Assembly (NCBI GenBank): GCA_028583405.1 | Contig: CM053259.1 | Span: forward strand, 15,738,594-15,802,593 | From: Pogonophryne albipinna | Taxonomy: Eukaryota > Chordata > Actinopteri > Perciformes > Artedidraconidae | Reading direction: 5' to 3' | DNA length: 64,000 nt | Part shown: one piece after another, positions 1 to 14,300 of the stretch | Layout of the letters: each line of letters starts with the position of its first letter | How positions within the stretch are numbered: the stretch's first letter is position 1 | The notes under the pieces: generated by a model | What the model saw: the letters and a program-made list of their open reading frames with translations, nothing else | The model's database searches: none | Told to the model about the DNA's origin: nothing | Translations under genes and position numbers: made by a program

Positions 1-401
1 AATCGACTAATAATGAAGAAAATTAACACATTTGTTGTAATAGTAGCCTAATGTATGCACTAACTACATTACTACTTGTACTACAACATTTGAATCATCA
101 GTTCTTCCTCATTTTCCTCAATTGTTCATATTTGGTTTATTAAAAATAATGATATTGTTAAAAAATGTCTGCTATTATGAGTATTATTATTTGTATAATG
201 CACTTTCTGCCTTCCTGTCATTAGGAGTTAGACATGTAATGGCTATGTAATTGATTTGATTAGAACCTTCATTATCCTAAACTGCTGGGACATTTCGCCA
301 ATACCTTTATATTGTCTACTCTTCACTTACTTGTCAGCATAGGTCGGCATTGATGTACAGAGCCGACAGAAGACCTTGTTTATATTGGCATCATATTGAG
401 A

Positions 402-644
402 GGTGCAGTGACGCGTCCTAAAACCAGGAAGTAAGCTGCTGGTTCCCTCGACAAAAAGCAATGGCATTTCTCCACAGGTTTTGGAAAATAGCTGGAAATA
501 AGGTCTGTGGAAAACAAACCTGTTTGATAAATGCACGTTTTGTTCAGCCGGATAATCTCCACATGTCTACCCTACTTTTATAATTTTCGAATCATAAATC
601 TAATCGATAGATTATAAAAGGGTTTTAGGACGCGTCACTGCACC
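402..644. mobile_element. 243-bp MITE with 24-bp terminal inverted repeats
   Basis: The left end (402-425, starting GGTGCAGTGACGCGTCC) is repeated in exact reverse complement at 621-644. The interior has no coding potential. No clear target duplication was seen. The element lies in the ash1l intron at the left edge of the window. Confidence 0.7.
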
Positions 645-1110
645 ACTCTATAGAAGCCAACTCCATCGATCAAGCTGGCTGAAACTTCCTCTCCCTCTTC
701 TTCTCATGCTCCCTGTCACTCTTCTTTAACTCCTCCGGTGACTTTCTTTTATTTGAAGATTGTTTTTTGCCCGGCTACCGCTGCTATTAAAAACATTTTG
801 GCGAATGGTTAGGTGGCGCGATAGTCTGTGGTGAAGGAGCGCGCTCCCGCTCACGGGAGCCTGCTCGCGCTGTGCTCCGCAGCAAACAGCTGTTTGCTTT
901 TCACCCAACAACGACAACCGACTCACGGAATGCTATGTTGTAGCGTTGATAAACGAAACAATTTAACTAAATTGCTAGTCAAAATACCAATACCACAGGA
1001 CATTTTTTTGAAAGCAATATTTTTAGTGGCCCGAGCGGGCAAGTGGAAAGTACGTTATGCTGGCCCGGGGTGTCTAAATAGTGCTTCCGGGCCAGCGGGC
1101 CATTTATAAT
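645..1110 (-). mobile_element. probable DNA-transposon fragment
   Basis: Sequence just beyond the MITE has a GC-rich segment with repeated gagcg elements and an inverted ggcccgagcgggc / gcccgctggccc pair near 1030-1100. On the minus strand a short frame reads SPEELKKSDREHEKKRERK, resembling the basic N-terminal part of some hAT-type transposases. Family assignment is a weak inference. Confidence 0.35.
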
Positions 1111-1571
1111 GTCGAGCCCTGCCTAATGCCTGCCAAATTTGCTGTTTTAGCCAAACTGGACATTATGACGATGGAAGGAAATGTGTCGGACTTTACCAGA
1201 TCCTTGTGGTAAGCTTTATTTAATCGGCCACATAAACACTCATGTCAGGCGGTCCTGAAGTATACTTGCACACAAACGACTGGAAGTCAGCAGCAACCTT
1301 TAATGGGACTCTAAAAGTACAGAGACTGGACCTTTCCAGGCTTTTCTTAGCTCAAGACTTCTGGTTTCTCTACCTTGATGTAGCAGCAGTTCATCTCGAA
1401 GGAGGCAGATGTAGTAGACAGAGCCGGCCTGGGCGTAGCTGGGCTGGGGTATCATGGGAACTTCCTGTGACAACAATAAGGCATATGGGTGAGGACAGAT
1501 GAGAGAGGTTCTGTCAATTAGGCCCAGATAGGGACAGCAATCATGGCTGTTTGGAGGGGGGAGAGGCGTAC

Positions 1572-2343
1572 CGTGTCTACAGGTCGAGGTTCACACTGCT
1601 CACACAGGTAGTGCTCCACCTCAGTCTCCAGCCTCATGCAGTCAAAGTGTTGCCACACCTGGAGTGAGAGAAACAACGGTTGGATCACAGGAAAGCACAA
1701 GATAGATAGTTGAATTAATAACTCCCCAGCTGGTGTTAAAAGTGCCTCACTCAAGAATCACAGTGATGTTCTGATTCTGTATTACTAACACAGATAAAAA
1801 CATTTGTAACTCCACACAGATCTGTAACTGTGGTAGTTTCAATCAATATGTGCAACCCTCCATGTGTTCTAGAAATAGCAGAGAAGACACACAGGAGGAC
1901 TGAGTGCACACTCTGCTTTGGAAAATCTATTTGACAAAGCACTCCTTAGTTAGGGGAAGTCTCAAGAGAAAGCGCTCACTGAAAACAGGTGTAACCTATC
2001 AGCCGGTGACACAACAAGATATGATGGGGAATCCATCTTCCTTTCAGCTAGTGTAAATAACGATTTCCCACCCACTTGCGCTTCTTACCATGCACTTTTC
2101 ACACTGGATCATGAGGCCCTCGTCCTTGTACATTCCACAGATGCAGCGGATGATGTCGTCGTCCTTGTCGTGGGACCCCGACCCTCCGTGGTCACGCTCC
2201 AGCGAGTCCGAGCTGTCGGCCTCGCTGGCGGTCTCGCCCACGATCTCATCGATCTGCACGGCAGCTTCATGGCGAGCGCTGAAGTAGGCTTTCCGCAGCC
2301 GACACACGTCGCGGCCCACAGACGACTTCTTCCCGTAATATTT
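1572..2343 (-). CDS. ash1l: ash1l exons encoding bromodomain end and PHD finger
   Basis: Two exons (2343-2089 and 1658-1572) encode residues 2444-2557. The first completes the bromodomain ([18 protein letters not shown]) and adds the conserved [16 protein letters not shown] segment, an acidic and serine-rich spacer, and the start of the PHD finger ([20 protein letters not shown]). The second supplies VWQHFDC and [12 protein letters not shown], completing the Cys4-His-Cys3 set. The PHD finger is expected to read histone H3. The next exon (BAH) is outside the window. Confidence 0.93.
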
Positions 2344-5300
2344 CTGATGGGGGGGGAAAAAGAGATAAGTGATAAATGCAGCTGCTTTCTTTTATTTTTG
2401 TGGCAAAACAATACATTTGCAGGAAATAATGATTACATCTGTTTATTTTTGACACAAAGCATTCACTATCAGCTTAAAGATATGACATACATCATATGTA
2501 AAAAGGCAGAAGAATCCACATTTTACCCTAAAAATCAAACCCTTCTTTTCCAGTCACTCATACAAGACTTTCAGCTGATCCGCCTGCAGGCCTACAGCAA
2601 TTTGCCGCAGAACAAAGGTCATTGACACAGACTGATGCATTCAAAACTGTCTTTGCAGTTGCCAACATTTCAAAGACAATGCTTCACGCCACAGCTTTCA
2701 ATTCAACAATAAACCACTTTCCCCTCACGCTTTTCTCAATCTGGCAAACAGGGTCTTGGGACCAAAGGGGAATCTAATTTAGACAACCACTTCAGATTTC
2801 TTCGACTGGAAGAGTAAGCTCCTCTGAGAGGTTTCAAGTGGCACTTGTTTAAACTGCTCAGCTATACAGATGTAAATCAAACAGGCCTGCAGCGTGTGCG
2901 CAGAGCATCAGCAGTCATGAAGCTATATCCCACTCGGGAGGTGTTAGTGTGTGAGACAGGAAGAATGGGTTACAGCTGCACGCTAACAGACTGAACGATC
3001 ATTTTGATGAGGCTTTTTCAAATCGGTTGTACTCAGAAATCTGGTATCAACTCGAGAGTCTCAAATGGTTTTGTGATAAGAGTTATTGAGAGATGAATTG
3101 ACTGATACGGCAGCATCCTTCATGCAATCATAATACCGATCCTTTTCATGATTGTTGACACCAATCCGACAGATTGAAGACAGAGAAGATCCACAACATG
3201 GATTAAGTGTTTAGTTTGATAGATCCTTTTCAAATGGCAGTGGGTTTATCCCTCAGCATCAGGGTGTTTTTACTGTACATTTCTCATGGGAATTTAAACC
3301 TGAGCTTTGAAGTGAGAAACCAGGGACTGAATGTAGTTCCTGAAAGACAGTTGGAAGTGTAAAATAATTCCTGCTTTGAGGGAACAGTTTTTGAAGGTTC
3401 AGAAACGATTGAGTTGCTGCTTTAATGGCTCAAAGGCAAAGGCACTGTGGATGCCAGATACCATGAAGCACTTGGTGTTCAGTTTTATTGATCAAATGTA
3501 TCTTTAAATACTCACATACTGTATGAATGTAACCGAAAAACATTGAAGGGGATCATAATGTCGGCACACCTGCCTACCTCAGCATTGCGGAACACTTTGA
3601 GCATGTCTGTGTCGAACGCTTCAACCGTCTTGTAATGGCCGGTGAGGATTTGCTTCTCGATGGTGCTCAGGTCCAGAGGGTCGGACACCTTCTCATAGTA
3701 CTGGCTGTTCCTGATGGCACAAAAAAAAGAGGGATAAGTCTGTATTCATTTACAAAAAACATTTAAAACTGGATTGGTCTGAGAGAGATAGGCAGCCGGT
3801 TGTGCCATCATATCAGTGTCATGTTTTTATATTTATACTATTTATAAACATCATAACAAGCCTGCTAAATGAACACACATGCTGCATGGTGGTTTAATGT
3901 TGTGCACACAGTGGCTTAAACAGTAACGACACAGGCCGCTGACAGTATAAGTACCATGTAGCCGAAGAGACATAATGAGCTGTTATTGTTTTGATACAGA
4001 TACTATCAGTAGCGGACAAGAATCAAAGCACAGGCTGTCACGGCTGAAATGGGAGGCAAAAGATTAAAACTGTTACTCTATGTGGGTGCTACAAACTGAC
4101 AGAGCGGATAACAGAGTAACACTCGTGTCTGGAAAACAGTTATGAAGGAAAAAGTCCGCACACACGTACCTCTTCCTAGATGGGAGGTTCACCAGCGGAG
4201 CAGCAAGTGTCTGACCGGCTGAATCTGAGGGAGAAAGAAGGATAACATTCCTCAACTATGTTTTATATTATTGGTTTTCCACTAGTAAAGTCCTTTTGAA
4301 ATGAAGAGTCTCTTTTTAAGGAAGACCTGGCCAAGACAAGCAGCAGCATGAATGAAAGACATATAATTGCCAACAGAAAACACAAAGAAAATCTGTTTTC
4401 TTCAGTGTCAAGTCTTTCTGAAACAAATAAACAATACACAGAAGCACTTTTTACTAGGGATGTAACGATACCAAAAACTCACGGTACGATAATATCGCGA
4501 TAACAAGTCCACGGTACGGTATTTATCGCGATATTGAATAATAAAGGAAAAAATATATATAATATTTTTTACTCGGAAAATGTTTCTTTATTATATAATA
4601 AATCTGATTTGTACAGCATTTCAGTAGGATAGCAGTATTTTAAAGTGTCAAACACAAAGTGACAGTAACAGACTGGAACAAGAAAACCAGTGTTTTTGTA
4701 CCTATAGTACTACCAAACAAAGTAGGCATTGTGTTTGTGCCACTGCATCTCACAAATAAACAAGGACATTTAATAATCAGACCCTGCAATAAAATAAATC
4801 AAGTTTCACTTTAGTTTTTCAAGTAACTCAACTCAAACTCACTAGTCACTCACTCAGCATCATCAGACAGGTTTTTAGGAATATGAGCATGTCCACATTT
4901 CCAGGTATTTATAAGCTGGGATGTTTGGGCATTTACAATATCCCCTGCTCTGGAAAAAACTCTCTCGCTTGGTACTGATGTTGCTGGGACAGCAGTGGTC
5001 CCGTTAACCGAATATTTTTTTTAACAATGACGGAAATATCTGAAAGCAGTCTGTCATTTTGACAGATTAGAACAAACTCGGAACAGCGCCAACGTTTCCC
5101 CGCAGCGAGGCTCTGGTGTTATGCCGTGTTATGCATGCCCTCCAAAAGGAAATGATATAGTTTCCAAACCGTACTTTGCCGTACAGGTCAATACATGTCT
5201 GGGAGGTTTTGCTTTACGCTGTGTGCGCTCCCGTGAGGTGCATCATGCACACACGGCATAACACCGCCCCCCCCGTTGACAGTTCATGAGCGTGCTCTCT

Positions 5301-8300
5301 TGTGAACTGTTCAGACCCGACGGGTAATAAGGGATTATGACGGACATTTTACGATCCTGTCTGTCAAAATGACGGACAGCGAAAAAGTCTAACGCCACCT
5401 CAGTGGGACGGAGAGATATGCTTTGGCCATGGTTGACAGTGGGTCAAACTGTGCATTGTCTCTCCACCACTTCAAAAACAATACAGTTTTTGCCAAGAGG
5501 GTGAGGCTTATTGACAGGGCGAGATATAAATATACTGTTGGTACTTGTCAATGTCTCTAGGTGTGTAAATGTAGCCCTGTAAATACGATGTCCTTTTGTG
5601 TTCTGTTGTTTTATGTTCATGTTGTAACCTACTTGCTGCCATGTTGGACAGGTCTCTCTTGAAAAAGAGATCGATGATCTCAATGGGACCACCTGGTTAA
5701 ATAAAGGTTTAAAACAAAAAAGTGTTTTGAAAAAAATTATTTAAATTTTTATTTATTTTTTTTAATCGCGGTAGATTTTGTCAGTCTCACGACGGTATTG
5801 GGACGTTTATTTACCGCGATACCGCGATATTCGGTATATCGTTACATCCCTACTTTTTACAATTTCAACATTGGCATTTAGGACATCATATCTTTATTTA
5901 AATATTAGAACTGCTGAAAGGGGTGGTTTAGAGGCCTCAGATTCGTCTAGAGGTCAGACTAATAAGAATAGTTTATAGGAAAGGACAAAGATGTTGTTCA
6001 GCAAATGCTTACACAAGCACCAGTGTGGTCACATGCTCTATATTTCTCCTTAATCACTTACCCTTGTAGCTGGTGATCATGTCACAAATCTCCTTGAAGA
6101 TGTGTGCGAGGCGAGCCGTGCGTGTGACCTCTGTGTTCTCCTCAGCGGCGGCCAGTCTCCGCGTTCGTACCGAGCGAGACGTCTGAAGGGCTGAGAACTG
6201 CGTCAGGAACACGTCTAGAAACAGGGCACAAACGTTATTAATGTATTTGTTATTACATTGCATATGGCTTAAGGTTCAGTTCCATGCTCAGAAAGGATGC
6301 AACTGAGCCCCTAAACTTAACTCACCTGACTTAATATTACCGTCGTCCCGGATGACGCCTCCCCAGCGCGTATACAAAGACAAGCTGCCGGAGTCTCTAT
6401 CTCTCTCGCCCTCTTTCTTCAGCAGCTCCTGTTTCTCCCTCATCTTCTCCCAGTTCCTCAGGAGAAACACTCGGTGCTTCAGCACAAAGTTCCTGATGAG
6501 TGAGGGAGAGAGGACAGAAGTGTGAGAACACTGTGAGTGCAAGCATCAACTCACACCTCACACTTTAGAGCTTAAATACACCGTTAACCATGCTGTTAAG
6601 GAACTAATGAGACTAGAAGCATAAACAGCAGTCCTTTTGGTTATTGAAGTTGCAAACTAACTACAATAAATGAAATGTAACCAAATGGTTGTTTTATTCT
6701 CATAGATTGCATTACATTTCTGATTAAGAATGCAAATATTTGTGAGCATATTGTCTACTTTCAGTGAAATTCATAACTCTGAATATATACCAAATATAAC
6801 CAAAATAATAAAGTTACATTCAGAAAGTTTTGCTTATGTATTGTTGTTTATGTGCTTACCGCTCCCTGTTGGACATGGGCTTCATGAGATGAGGGTAAAA
6901 CTTGCTGCTGTCACTCGACTCTTCCTCCTGAGGATAAAAACAAGTTTTATGAAGACCAATCTTAGCTCAATCTTACGCTGTGTGTAATTCCGGTTTTATT
7001 TCAAATTCAATACAATTTGAGAACTTCCTTGAAGGATTCATCCTCATAACCATGATACTGTACATTTGTGTTCATAACTTTCAACCTTAATACAAAAGTT
7101 TCTTTACTGAGTTTCTTTTTTTAGACACCTGGCTCCCCAAGAGCCCCTCTGAGACCCACACACACATCCATGCCCTACATCGACACTGCACCTGATTTTA
7201 AAACACTGCAACACTTTTATCAAGTTTCAGCTTCAGCACCATAACAAAAGGATATAGTTTCAATTAAAGACAAGTCTAAGCACAGCATTATAGCATTTTA
7301 TCATGTAGGTAAAAAAAAAACACGCTTTCTCTAGAAATACAAATGAAGTTGTCTTTGCTAATCTCTATTAGAAGTAATTAACACACATTCTCAGTATTTT
7401 TTATTGACATTGATCACTCACTCGTTTTTTGAGCTGGTGTTTGGACTTCCTCTTCTCCTTGAGTCGGCCCAGCCGCCGCGTCCCTCCCGCCTTCGGGGGC
7501 AGGCCGTTGATTCGCTGGCTCTTCCCTCCGATGATGCCCCGACAGCTCTCTGAGCCACACTCACACACTTGCTGTAGAAGAAAAAAAGAGTTGTAATGAG
7601 TACTGCAATGAAATATGAAAAGTGTTGTTCTATTAGCTGCTCAAAGATGGCCGCTGGTGTTTTACCTGCTCTTCTGTATTGAAGGAATGGAAATTGTAAT
7701 CATAGGTGAGCTCAGTGCCGTCAGGGATCTCCTTCAGAGCAAAGAGGCCGATTCTGTAAACGCCATTCACCGACCTGACAGAGAGAAGAAGAAGCAATGA
7801 GTTGGTGCTGCGTGGATACACATGATGAATTTCATCGGTAACCATAAAGCATGAGGGGATTTGTTAAATTAAGATGTAAAATGTCTGAGTGGTTTAAATC
7901 ACTGGATCTATCTAAAACACCTGCAAATGGCTGCATGTTCAAATTTGTACGAGCTGCTCAATAGTTATGTTATTTTGGCTGGTTAGAGAAGCAAATCTAG
8001 CAGGCACATGCATATTTTACTATGTTTAGAAAAGTAATTTATTGATGACATTATATAGAAGTAAATATATTGATAGGTAATAAAAATGAAATGACTTTCT
8101 AGCACATTCCCCGGTGTTAATAAACAACAGGAACCAGAACAAATTCAATTCATCTTTAAAAACTAAAGAAATGGAAATCTAATAGTTTTCAGGTCAATCC
8201 TTTTTTGTCTAGGGAGAAAATTACAAAGTCTAAAAAAGGAGGGTTCAGCTTTTAGAAGTTTAACCAATGTTGACCAGGCCCAGTTAGAACTAATTAAATC

Positions 8301-11300
8301 AGAGCATTTTTAAATCAGGACAAAGGGAGAAGAGGACTGGCCAGGTTTTTATTTGCTCGATTTGGCAACTGCTTAACACCTCGTACTCCCTTATTTCCCC
8401 CTTCTCCAAACCAAAGCAGCGCTCCCTCCAGCTTTTCGCTATTCTTCTAAGAATAAAGCAGGCTATTCTGTTCGCCAGCCACTTGATAATTTATTCCTTC
8501 TATGGGGTAAAAAGCTGGTTCAGCGCATTGTCTTCAGACACTACAGCTGTATCTAAGGCCCGGCTCCATGTAATCTCTCTTCTGTGACAAGATGGATGAC
8601 TCGTCAGGCTTTGTGCTGAAAATCCTCCATCCTTGTGGAGTCTTTTATTTCAGCCCAGCCACTCTACAGTACACACAGTGTCCTAGATGAGTCCTATGCT
8701 GTAGGGCAGAGAGTACAGTTGTATTCTGGCTCCCTGGAGGTTGTTAGCTGTCACATTCTAACCATTTTAACTGTCCTGACACATGTTGCAGACATTTAAC
8801 ATAATGGTTAAATACAAAGAAAAAGTAGGTCTCACTGATAAAAGTCAGGCACAGAAAAAGCCTGCCAAACCAAGTCTCCTATTGCAGGGTATGTAGCCAT
8901 GTTGAGAGAACAATCCCTGAGGAAACCAGTGAATTGTTTTGGCATAGTACAAGGTATTTAAGCCATTTAGGTCTCTGAACACTGGCAAAGACTCACTTAG
9001 GTGATCTCATCAGATTATCCCCACGCAACCACAATAATAAGGCTGGGGTTTCAAGTCAGAGCTTTGTCATTTAAAGCGCACCTGCTACACGCGTCTCTAT
9101 CAGAGCTTGTATAAGATACCCAAACAAGGGCAACCCAATACTGGCAAACATGCACTGCATCTACTTATCTGTATCTCAAGTAAAGTGGTTCAATTGCTAA
9201 CCTTAATGAATGCACACAACTTCAGACATTTTCTAAATATAGAATTGCTTCCACATAGAAGGGATCTAACACAACTATAAACCCTCACAATGATTTATAG
9301 CTACAAGATTCATTACAACTCAAGGTAACCTATACTGAAACCACTATTTGATATTATGTGCGAAGACTTCAGATAAAATAGCCATAGCGTACCATAATGA
9401 TTATTTCTACGCATATGAACATCTTTCGTCCCCTTCTGGTACTTTCCCTCCATTTGCCTCATAGACTGAGTAAGAAATTACCCAGCTCACACAAATCACC
9501 AGGCACACAAACAAATAGCAATTAACTGAAACTATTTAGGTAATAGGCTGGTATTTTCCAGTTCGTTAACCATAAGTGGCGGAAGCATTTAGAAAAAGAA
9601 ATGCTGAATTATCAAGCTGGAACGTTTTCCAATCAGCTTTCTCACTCTACTCTCACAATTGAGCAGGACTCGGCTTCACTTGTTTATCACTCCCTCTTGA
9701 ATATACTGTGTGTGACTGTTGATGTCCCTCACAGTCCTCAAACACTCCCTGTGGAGTTTTAGGACCCCTACTAAAGCCACAGAGCTGTTTTTTGAGTTGA
9801 CAGGTAACACAACAAGATACGTTGATATAAGCCAACAAAGATAGGGAAGAAGAGGATAATAAACATGGGTGTAAACAACGCTGGAATTTAAAAAAGCGCA
9901 ATGTTTAATACCTGGCCACGAACTCCAAAGATATAGGGCTGCATGTCACCTCTACTATTATTAGATACTAAACTATTAAAATGCAAAGGTCAAAGGATGT
10001 ATTACTTCCACGTTCTCTGGACTCAGGGCACCACGATTGGTATTACAAGACAGGACAGGCTGGGGCTAATCAGTCAGCATGCTAATTTCAATAGATATAT
10101 CTCTGCAACACAATCCATAGATGTCTTTGAATATACACATTCTGTTCAAATGTATTTGCCCGCTACAGCGTACATATCTGCTCTGTAAAGTACATACCAT
10201 GTCTGGCTCAATTATCCGTCCTCAACTTGGACATGCCCATTCTTTAAAGGGTTTAGTCAAAAATGTGCTTTGGTGAGAGAACCCAAAAGCAACAAAAGGA
10301 GATCAGGAGGGAACTGGTTTAAATCTGCCACAACACCTACCACTTCTGCATCTCACAGTTGGGCTCACAGCTGTGGTTGATGAAGCGCGCCTCATTGCCC
10401 ATTCTGTAGCTGTCAATCACCATGCCGCTATCCAGGTTCAGACAGTACTGGCCACTGTGGGCGAAGTACTGCTCCATCATACGGCTCCTAAAATATGGTG
10501 GGAGAAAATTAAAGAAGAGGTTTTGATTGATTTCCATGGCAGGATAAATAACGTCCTGAACATAGAGAAGAAACAGACAGAATTTATTGTAGACTACGTG
10601 ACAAGATTGTCTCACCTAAACTCTTGTTCGCTAACCACCTCTCCCAGGTACTCGATGATAAACTGTCCAGAGCAAAGTGACTCCTTGGTGCGGATGCCCC
10701 AGCCCTTGCCTTCAGCCCGGAATCGCTCCAGACACTGGACCCAGTCGTGTCTCTGGATGTGCTGGTTGTCACACTGATCATTAGAGGGACAGGTGCTGGG
10801 AGAGCACTCAGCAAAACTCATCCTGGGGGAAAAGGCAGTGAAATGAGGCTGACTCTTAATACCCTGTTTACTTTCTTTTCATTAAGGTTTCATTATCGAA
10901 CAAACAATGTCTCAACAACACTCTCGAACACATATTGACTTTCTTCATCAAATAGTGGCCGCTATATGCTTTGATGTATTTTCTTACCTATTCAGACAAT
11001 CATCCAGGCAGGCTTTATCATTAATGTTCTCACGCGGCTTACAGTTGCATGTTGTTGTTTCATAACCAGAGAGAGGCTTCACATCCACATAGACATCTGT
11101 GACATAAATGGGCGATTATCATTATACATTTACAGCTATTGACACTCTCAGGAATTTGTATTAATATTAACATTTTATGCACGAAAACAATGCATATAAT
11201 GGATAACACAAAAGTGAAAGTAACAAACTCAATAAAACAAAGAAATGCAAGCACATAAATCAATTAAGGTTAAATAATACATTCTGTCCGAATCACTGGA

Positions 11301-14300
11301 TAAACTCTGGGTACTCACTTGATCTGATCTTTTTATAAAGGGGGACATCCGGCCTTTTGTAAAGCTGAAATAGAAAAACAAAGAGGGTTCAGAGACAGAA
11401 ACCAACATGTAGGTGGGCCCTCACTGGGCCTGTACGTTTTGAAACTACTTATCAGTAATTGACAGTGAGCATGGGAAACCCCTAAAAACACCAAACATGA
11501 CACGATGTGATTTATCACCTGATCGTGTTTCCACAGCCATAAGATGTCGTAAGGCAACTGGAAATCAATGCGCTTCTGTCTCAGGTACTTCCCTGTAAAA
11601 ACAAAGCAGGGCAAATTTGAGAGGAAGAAATGAACTTGAAACATAAAAGAAAAGGGAAGCAATGATTGACCAAACATACAAGGGGTGTAACAATTCTTAA
11701 AGTCCATAGTTTGGTTCAGACTAAAATGTTGGCGTCACAGTCACTTTAGTAGATTATCTTTATAAATTAAATTATCGAAATGAACCACAAAAGATGCGTT
11801 TTCGTTCTCTGCTTGAAACCGTTACACCCCTAACAGCGAAGCGAATCACAGTTATAATCAAAACCGGTATGAAAATGAGACTCTTGATGAAACATTTGGG
11901 GTTTTTCACCTATCATAGCTGTAAATACAGGCGTGTGCTGACTGTAAAGGCGAGGGTCCTGTTCCTAGAAGCAGGTTTACTGAGTAATCTGTATAGTTTT
12001 GATTAGTAAGCCCAGAAGCCCTTGGTGACTAAAGTAGAAAGAGCGGTTAGGGCTTTTAGTCAGCAAAACTGTTAATTAATCAAACATCATGAAGAGCCAA
12101 TGTTTTACCTCTGCTCATAGAAACAAAACTGATGAATAGAGGAGGCACTGTTAGGAAATCTTCCAGTGGTAAAGTAGGTCTAGCGATATGGCAAAAGATC
12201 TAATATCTCAATAGCAATATACTGTACATCTTGGTATATAACGCTTTCTGGCAATTCAATAAATACACAGCAGCACTACAAACATCCCCACATTCAAATA
12301 AATGGAGAGAATTTAATTGGAAAAATCTCAATTGTTTCTTTACTACTCCTAAGATAAAAAGCAAACAAACATTCTGGAGGCAATGTGGCCAAAAAAAATC
12401 ATGCATCAATCTTTTGGATTAGCCCCAAAATAGGCCATTCTGGAAAAGAGTGAATTCAGTATTAAATGAGGTTTTAGGATATTTAAACTCCAATAAGTGT
12501 TCCATTGAGTTATATTGTGTTCCATGGGCAATATAACTGAAGTGGTTTTGAAGTAGGGTAATGACTTGGGTCAAAATCCTACTCACAGCTGGCAGGAAGG
12601 CCATTACAAGAAACGGGCCTGATGCAGAACCAGCCAGACATAGACAATGTTAGGTAGTGTATAAGAAATATATAGGATAGAGGACTTAGGACTTATTCTT
12701 GTGAAGATAAATGAACAGAAATTGAATTGAACATGGATTAGGTAAAGCACCGCATAATTTAATTGACATTAACGCAAATTATTGTATAAAAGGTTTTAAT
12801 ATAAAGTAAAATACTAAAGTTATTTAAAAAGCAACATGACTGACACAATCAAACTTTTAAAAGGCACCAGAAAATAAAATATCTTTGATTTGTCAGGTAT
12901 ATTAAAAAACAGACTCACCAACATGTATTGGAGGCGGAAACAATCCATAGTCATGTTCTCCAGGTATGTATTCCAGCTTCTCTTTCTTTAGCTGCAGGAG
13001 CTGACTCCGGGGGCTGCATGGTTTGGAACAGAAATGTTAAAAAAAAGTTTTACTTAAGTTAAACTGGTGCATTGACATGTAAAATAAACATCAGAAGATT
13101 TAGGATTTCTTAGAAACTCACTCTTCGGACTTGTACACATCCGAGTAAAGTCCCGCCTTCTGAAACTTCTTCTTTGGAGGTCTGGCTGGTCTCTTCTCCC
13201 GTTGGGTGATAATGGGTGCGGGCGGAGCTTGTTCCTCGGGGACGGGCGCTGGGGGTTCTGGGGAGCAGTGGCCATCTGGCTTGCTTTCCGTTGAGCTAAA
13301 ATGGAACCATGCCAAGGTTTCAAGTGGCGACTGGATTTCATATATGTTGCCTTTCGTACACTCAGTGTAAATCTGTGTCAGTACTAGGTAGGGCTGCTCA
13401 ATTAATTGTATTTTAATCGCAATTACGATTTTGGCTTGCAACGATTATGAAAACAACATAATCGAAATAAAATGATTTTTTCAGTTGAATTATACTTAGA
13501 ATTCAGGGTAATCAACTGTTAAAAACATACTGTTCACATTTTTTTTAGTAAGTAAATGGATAATCGTTTTTAATAATCGTGATATCAATTATTGACCCAA
13601 ATAATCGAGATTATGATTTTTGCCATAATCGAGCAGCCCTAGTACTAGGATTGAAAACCTGCATACCCACGAAATTGCTGGAGTTCTTCCTGAGTAAGCC
13701 AGCTTCTTCCTGTCCCAGCTTTGGACCTCGCCGCCAGATTGCCCAGGTTCTCCTCTCTATCTGGCAACCGCTCCTCAGGCTCTTCTACCTCCCCGTCCTC
13801 CTCTTCTTCCTCGTCTTCCTCATCCTCGCCTCCGTCCCACTGCGTCTTCTTCTGACTTTTCCTGCACTGGCCCTGGACTACTGACTCAATAGCCTCTGTC
13901 ACAGTGTCCTCCTCCCACGCTCGCCCCCCCACTGGCCACTCTGCCCCTCTGTCCCTTTGCCGGGTCGGATTCAACTCGACCACCGGTGGGGGGGATGGTG
14001 GCGGGGATGGTAAGGGGTGTTTCCTAGGACGTCCGGGGCCCCTCTTCTTCACCACGTTGTTTCCTGTACGAGCTTGTCTCTGCAGCTTCTTGGCACGCAG
14101 GATTTTGTTGACGTGGTGCAGGCTGTGTTTGGATGGCTGTGCTTGATAGGAGTGGTGGGGCAGGGAGGCATCCAGACAAAAGTCCTGAGAGGGGGAGAGG
14201 CAGGAGGAGGAGGAGGCAGAGCTGTGCGAGTGAAAAAGTGAAGGTTGGTGATGGTGCTGCTGCCGGTGGTGCATGGATCCTTCGGGCCCTTCAGGGGGCG

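Larger units (their letters stand above)
4455..5852. mobile_element. hAT transposon, internally deleted (1398 bp)
   Basis: Ends read TAGGGATGTAACGATA and its reverse complement at the right end. Both sides are flanked by the 8-bp duplication CTTTTTAC (4447-4454 and 5853-5860), the hallmark of hAT integration. It sits in the ash1l intron between the exons ending 6062 and starting 4224. It keeps only the 3' end of its transposase and carries a LINE-tail insertion. Confidence 0.88.

Noticed and set aside
1..1571. Search for ash1l BAH-domain exons at the left edge
   Set aside because: No frame with the conserved BAH sequence or fitting splice phase was found on the minus strand; the remaining exons must lie outside.
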